Shown one piece after another: positions 61,172 through 64,000 of a DNA stretch of 64,000 nucleotides; the stretch's first letter is position 1; each line of letters begins with the position of its first letter. The notes beneath the pieces were generated by a model, which did no database searches, was not told the origin of the DNA, and saw only the letters and a program-made list of their open reading frames with translations. This DNA is from Kordia algicida. Lineage in GTDB: Bacteria; Bacteroidota; Bacteroidia; Flavobacteriales; Flavobacteriaceae. Both the position numbers and the translations under genes were made by a program. The stretch lies in NCBI RefSeq assembly GCF_051013375.1, contig NZ_CP142125.1. One strand, written 5' to 3'.

Positions 61172-61191
61172 GTAAAAATTATAATTTTTAC
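61172..61191. promoter_or_regulatory. Perfect 20-bp palindrome between GNAT and fbp
   Basis: GTAAAAATTATAATTTTTAC is self-complementary over its whole length. It lies in the divergent intergenic region, 63 bases before the fbp start, where an operator would be expected. It is AT-rich, so chance is possible. Confidence 0.45.
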
Positions 61192-61253
61192 GAAAACGTT
61201 ATAGTTTTACAAAATTATCGATATTTGTGATCTGAGAAACAACCTAGAACAAA

Positions 61254-62258
61254 ATGGCGAAACAAAATCAAACCTTAGGAGAATTTATTATTGAAAACCA
61301 ATCAGAGTTTAAATATTCTTCTGGAGAGCTTTCACGATTAATTAATTCTATCCGATTGGCAGCAAAAGTTGTAAATCACGAAGTAAATAAAGCTGGATTG
61401 GTTGATATTATTGGTGCTGCTGGCGAAACAAATATACAAGGAGAAGATCAGCAAAAGCTGGACGTGTATGCAAATGACAAGTTTATTCAAACTTTAACGA
61501 ATAGAAATATTGTTTGCGGAATTGGTTCTGAAGAAAATGATGATTTTATTGCTATTAATAGTATTGACGAGAACAATCAGAATAAATATGTGGTTTTGAT
61601 GGATCCACTAGATGGTTCTTCAAATATTGATGTAAATGTTTCTGTAGGAACTATTTTTTCTGTGTACCGAAGAATTACGCCTGTAGGAACGCCTGTAACC
61701 ATTGAAGATTTTCTGCAAAAAGGAGATGCACAAGTTGCCGCAGGTTATGTAATTTATGGAACATCTACCATGCTCGTCTACACCACAGGACATGGCGTGA
61801 ATGGCTTTACACTGAATCCTGCTATTGGAACATTTTATTTATCGCATCCCAATATGCAATTTCCAGAAACGGGACATATTTACTCCATTAATGAAGGGAA
61901 TTATGCGCACTTTCCACAAGGCGTAAAAAATTATATTAAATATTGTCAGGAAGACGAAGAAGACCGACCGTATACTTCGCGTTATATTGGTTCGTTGGTT
62001 TCAGATTTTCACCGAAACTTAATTAAAGGCGGAATTTATATTTACCCACAAACTGCCAAAGCACCAAACGGAAAACTGCGTTTGTTATACGAATGCAATC
62101 CAATGGCATTTTTAGCAGAACAAGCAAACGGATTGGCTACAGATGGTTTTCAGCGCATTATGGATATTAAGCCAACAGAACTACACCAACGTGTTCCAAT
62201 TTTCTGCGGAAGTCGTAAAATGGTTGAAAAAGCCAAGGAGTTTATGAAGAACGCATAG
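61254..62258 (+). CDS. fbp: Fructose-1,6-bisphosphatase class 1
   Basis: Class 1 FBPase hydrolyses fructose-1,6-bisphosphate in gluconeogenesis. The metal-binding DPLDGSSNIDVNVSVGTIFSVYRR, SEENDDF and RYIGSLVSDFHRNLIKGGIYIYP are diagnostic. 334 residues. The start MAKQNQTLGEF is supported by the family. The next three genes follow in the same direction after a possible own promoter (62283-62302). Confidence 0.97.
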   Translation: MAKQNQTLGEFIIENQSEFKYSSGELSRLINSIRLAAKVVNHEVNKAGLVDIIGAAGETNIQGEDQQKLDVYANDKFIQTLTNRNIVCGIGSEENDDFIAINSIDENNQNKYVVLMDPLDGSSNIDVNVSVGTIFSVYRRITPVGTPVTIEDFLQKGDAQVAAGYVIYGTSTMLVYTTGHGVNGFTLNPAIGTFYLSHPNMQFPETGHIYSINEGNYAHFPQGVKNYIKYCQEDEEDRPYTSRYIGSLVSDFHRNLIKGGIYIYPQTAKAPNGKLRLLYECNPMAFLAEQANGLATDGFQRIMDIKPTELHQRVPIFCGSRKMVEKAKEFMKNA

Positions 62259-62282
62259 GAAAAGTACTAACTTTGTCAAAAA

Positions 62283-62302
62283 TTGTTACATTTGTGTAAC
62301 AA
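62283..62302 (+). promoter_or_regulatory. Palindrome overlapping the promoter of the GTPase operon
   Basis: TTGTTACA (62283-62290) and TGTAACAA (62295-62302) form a perfect 8-bp inverted repeat with TTTG between them. TACATTTG (62287-62294) in it matches the -7 box. A second TAACTTTG lies at 62268-62275. A repressor binding here would block the promoter. The first gene starts 26 bases downstream. Confidence 0.6.
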
Positions 62303-62327
62303 TCCTAGAATAATAAAATACTTCTAC

Positions 62328-62696
62328 ATGGCAACAAAAGGTAAAAGTACCAACGATGCTGAACAAGCAAATCCAAATATCTCTGATCCGTCTACGAAGA
62401 TTGAAGCGATAAAGAATTTAATTTTTGGGGAAAATATCCAAGAATATAATTCTGAATTTGACAATATCAAAAATGACATTCTTGCCAAAAAGAAGGCGCT
62501 GGAAAACTTGATTGAAGAAGTTCGCTCTGAACTGATTCAAAATATTGACAATCTTAGTACAGACTTAAATATTCGTATCACAGAACTGGAAACTAATATT
62601 GAAAATAAACTAGACGATTTAGACGAGAAAAAAGTAGATCGCAGACAGTTGGGACAATTATTAGTAAGTCTTGGCGAAAAAATAGGAAAAGAGTAA
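62328..62696 (+). CDS. Coiled-coil partner of the Ras-like GTPase module
   Basis: A 122-residue soluble protein, mostly predicted coiled coil. It starts with a polar segment (MATKGKSTNDAEQ), then IEAIKNLIFGENIQEYNSEFDNIKNDI, a long helical region, and ends DEKKVDRRQLGQLLVSLGEKIGKE. The FGENIQEYNSEF and DRRQLxxLLxxLGxxI segments resemble a family of small coiled-coil proteins encoded beside roadblock-like and Ras-like GTPase genes in other bacteria, from memory. I start at the ATG at 62328; an upstream in-frame ATG adds 15 residues that overlap the palindrome. It is the first gene of the operon with the next two genes. Confidence 0.75.
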   Translation: MATKGKSTNDAEQANPNISDPSTKIEAIKNLIFGENIQEYNSEFDNIKNDILAKKKALENLIEEVRSELIQNIDNLSTDLNIRITELETNIENKLDDLDEKKVDRRQLGQLLVSLGEKIGKE

Positions 62697-62724
62697 CACC
62701 TACCATACATTCTTATGTGTATTT

Positions 62725-63558
62725 ATGACGGAAGCTGATAAATTAGCGTTATTAAAAGATTTATTACTCACGGATGATCGTGCGTATGCAGAATCGATAC
62801 ACACTAAAATTAAGGCGCTTGAAGACTTAGTACACAAGCAACAAAAGCTTTCAAAAAAGGTAAATCCTATTATTGATGAAAAGCTTGAAGAATTTACAGA
62901 ACAAATTCCCGAAACCCTCGGACCTACCATTACCGAAGCACTTGCAGAACAAATTAAAAACTCTAAAGATCAAGTGGTAGAAGCATTGTACCCAATTATG
63001 GGGAAAATGATTAAAAAATATATTGCGCAGGAAATTAGCTTGCTTACCGAACGTATCAACAAACAATTGGAAGATAGTTTCTCGGCAAATAGCTGGAAAC
63101 GAAAATTTAAATCGTGGTTTGGCGGCGTAAAAGAGGAAGAATTATTGTTGAGTGAGTTGCGATCTATTTCAAAAGTAGAGCAAGTTTTGGTCATTGAAAA
63201 AAATTCGGGCATGCTTATCGGGCAATATGCCACAACAGAAACAATTGATAAGGATATGATTTCTGGAATGCTTACTGCCATTAAAAGTTTTGTGGAAGAT
63301 GCTTTTAATGAAAAGAGTCAAAATTTAGAATTGATCGAGTACGAATTGTATCATATTCATATTCAGAGCTTTGTATCTTTTTACGTGGCAGTTGCTATTT
63401 CTGGGGAATATAATCTTATATTTAAGAACAAATTACAAGATATAATCTTTAATTTTACCGAGAACTTCTTAAATTTATTTAATGATTTAAGTGAAATTAA
63501 AGAAGCAGATATTACTAACGAATTAGAATTCTACTTTAGTACGAATGAAAACCTCTAA
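62725..63558 (+). CDS. Roadblock-like partner protein of the GTPase module
   Basis: A 277-residue soluble protein. The first 90 residues are helical (LLKDLLLTDDRAYAESIHTKIKALEDLVHKQQ). Residues about 70-130 (EALAEQIKNSKDQVVEALYPIMGKMIKKYIAQEISLLTERINKQLEDSFS) and about 150-215 (RSISKVEQVLVIEKNSGMLIGQYATTETIDKDMISGMLTAIKSFVEDAF) match the N-terminal module of certain proteobacterial OmpA-family proteins as I remember it; the second has a roadblock/LC7-like shape of the MglB type. No OmpA domain follows. Roadblock proteins are usual GTPase regulators. It starts 28 bp after the coiled-coil gene and overlaps the GTPase start by 14 bases. Confidence 0.78.
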   Translation: MTEADKLALLKDLLLTDDRAYAESIHTKIKALEDLVHKQQKLSKKVNPIIDEKLEEFTEQIPETLGPTITEALAEQIKNSKDQVVEALYPIMGKMIKKYIAQEISLLTERINKQLEDSFSANSWKRKFKSWFGGVKEEELLLSELRSISKVEQVLVIEKNSGMLIGQYATTETIDKDMISGMLTAIKSFVEDAFNEKSQNLELIEYELYHIHIQSFVSFYVAVAISGEYNLIFKNKLQDIIFNFTENFLNLFNDLSEIKEADITNELEFYFSTNENL

Positions 63559-64000
63559 AAAAATAATCTTACTTGGGCACTTTGGTGTTGGAAAGTCTTC
63601 GTTGATTCGACAGTTTGTTGAAAACACATTTACAAACGATTACAAAGTAACTATTGGAGTTCACATCTTAAAAAAAGAAGTGGAACTTGCTCCTGAAGAA
63701 AAGATTTCACTCATTATTTGGGATTTGGAAGGATATGATGATATCAAAAAAACAAGAGCTTCTTATTTATTAGGAACGCACGGCTTTATTTATGTGTTTG
63801 ATGTAACACGCCCTGCAACTTTTGAAAACCTAGAAAACGATATTACTTACTTAACCAATCAATATGCCAACACACCTTTAAAAGTAGTTGGTAACAAAGC
63901 AGACTTAGTTACGAAAAGCTATTTAAAAGAAAACAAAGATACTTTTGGAGTTGCACCAGACTTTTTTACAAGTGCTAAAACAGGCGATAAAGTAGACGAT
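63545..64000 (+). CDS. Ras-like small GTPase, cut by the window end
   Basis: The first 152 codons of a small GTPase of the Ras superfamily; it continues beyond 64000. G1 is GHFGVGKS at residues 11-18, a switch-I Thr lies in YKVTIGV, G3 is WDLEGYDD at 59-66, G4 NKAD at 117-120 and G5 TSAK at 142-145. Tyr64 stands where Ras has catalytic Gln61, so intrinsic hydrolysis may be low or depend on a partner. It overlaps the preceding gene by 14 bases, which indicates coupled translation. It belongs to the bacterial Ras-like proteins of MglA/Rup type; Rup are groups of unknown function. Membership and partner role are inference. Confidence 0.85.
   Translation, partial: MKTSKKIILLGHFGVGKSSLIRQFVENTFTNDYKVTIGVHILKKEVELAPEEKISLIIWDLEGYDDIKKTRASYLLGTHGFIYVFDVTRPATFENLENDITYLTNQYANTPLKVVGNKADLVTKSYLKENKDTFGVAPDFFTSAKTGDKVDD

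Noticed and set aside
1..64000. CRISPR arrays, tRNA and rRNA genes, transposases, integrases, toxin-antitoxin or restriction genes
   Set aside because: I read all gaps on both strands and saw no regularly spaced repeats, no tRNA-like cloverleaf with the conserved TTCGA arm, and no protein with such motifs.

Overview
The window is a stretch of chromosome from a low-GC marine-type member of the Bacteroidota, almost certainly family Flavobacteriaceae; genus Kordia is a guess. The evidence is the gldD/gldE gliding genes, a T9SS sorting tail, a DUF4270 lipoprotein, a TonB-dependent receptor, an L21 protein with a long C-terminal extension, the cluster gldD-gldE-ssb-mutY-hup-rng, and promoters of the Bacteroidota type (TTTG, 19 bases, TAnnTTTG; best example upstream of rplU at 3297-3327). 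I found no tRNA, rRNA, CRISPR array, transposase or prophage.

Layout. 100-9000: M3 peptidase, rplU-rpmA, a pair of M16 proteases (one with the zinc site, one without), a DMT exporter and a Cys-rich HMA lipoprotein. 9000-15300: a repeat-rich gap, then gldD (frameshifted), gldE, ssb and mutY on the minus strand, and hup, a 29-residue basic protein gene and rng on the plus strand. 15500-24800: small unknowns, a TPR protein, an ATP-grasp protein, a PP-loop enzyme and a 1528-residue secreted T9SS protein. 24900-31300: recX, a JmjC-like cupin, bioB, a membrane-protein gene broken by an amber codon, two tiny tandem genes for GG-leader (RiPP-like) peptides, and an NfeD/flotillin pair with a frameshifted flotillin. 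31300-37000: a ketoacyl synthase and a tightly overlapping operon (membrane protein, bioF, DUF2007, bioD, bioA). 37000-42400: a SanA/YdcF protein, three tandem secreted paralogs, atpC and atpD. 42600-50000: TonB receptor, glmS, DUF4270 lipoprotein and a GT5-type synthase, apparently one operon. 50000-54700: panC, panD, a flippase-like protein, a serine-less esterase-fold protein and radA. 54800-64000: repeats, aldo/keto reductase, xth, an OlsF-like acyltransferase, aspartate kinase, a GNAT protein, fbp, and the start of a Ras-like GTPase operon cut by the window end.

The most interesting points are: (1) a three-gene module of a Ras-like GTPase, a roadblock-like partner and a coiled-coil partner, behind a perfect palindrome; (2) two tandem RiPP-like precursors sharing the core CN[ST]V-x4-GGIGCH and a 23-bp upstream box, with no maturation enzyme nearby; (3) a 195-bp intergenic element in two copies 37.7 kb apart, with no indels and compensatory changes in two hairpins, so probably a structured RNA or mobile hairpin element; (4) two paralogous membrane genes, each next to a biotin locus, one carrying an amber stop exactly where the other has Trp; (5) two single-base frameshifts, in gldD and the flotillin gene, which need checking against assembly error.

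Biotin genes bioB, bioF, bioD and bioA are present, but bioC and bioH are not in the window.
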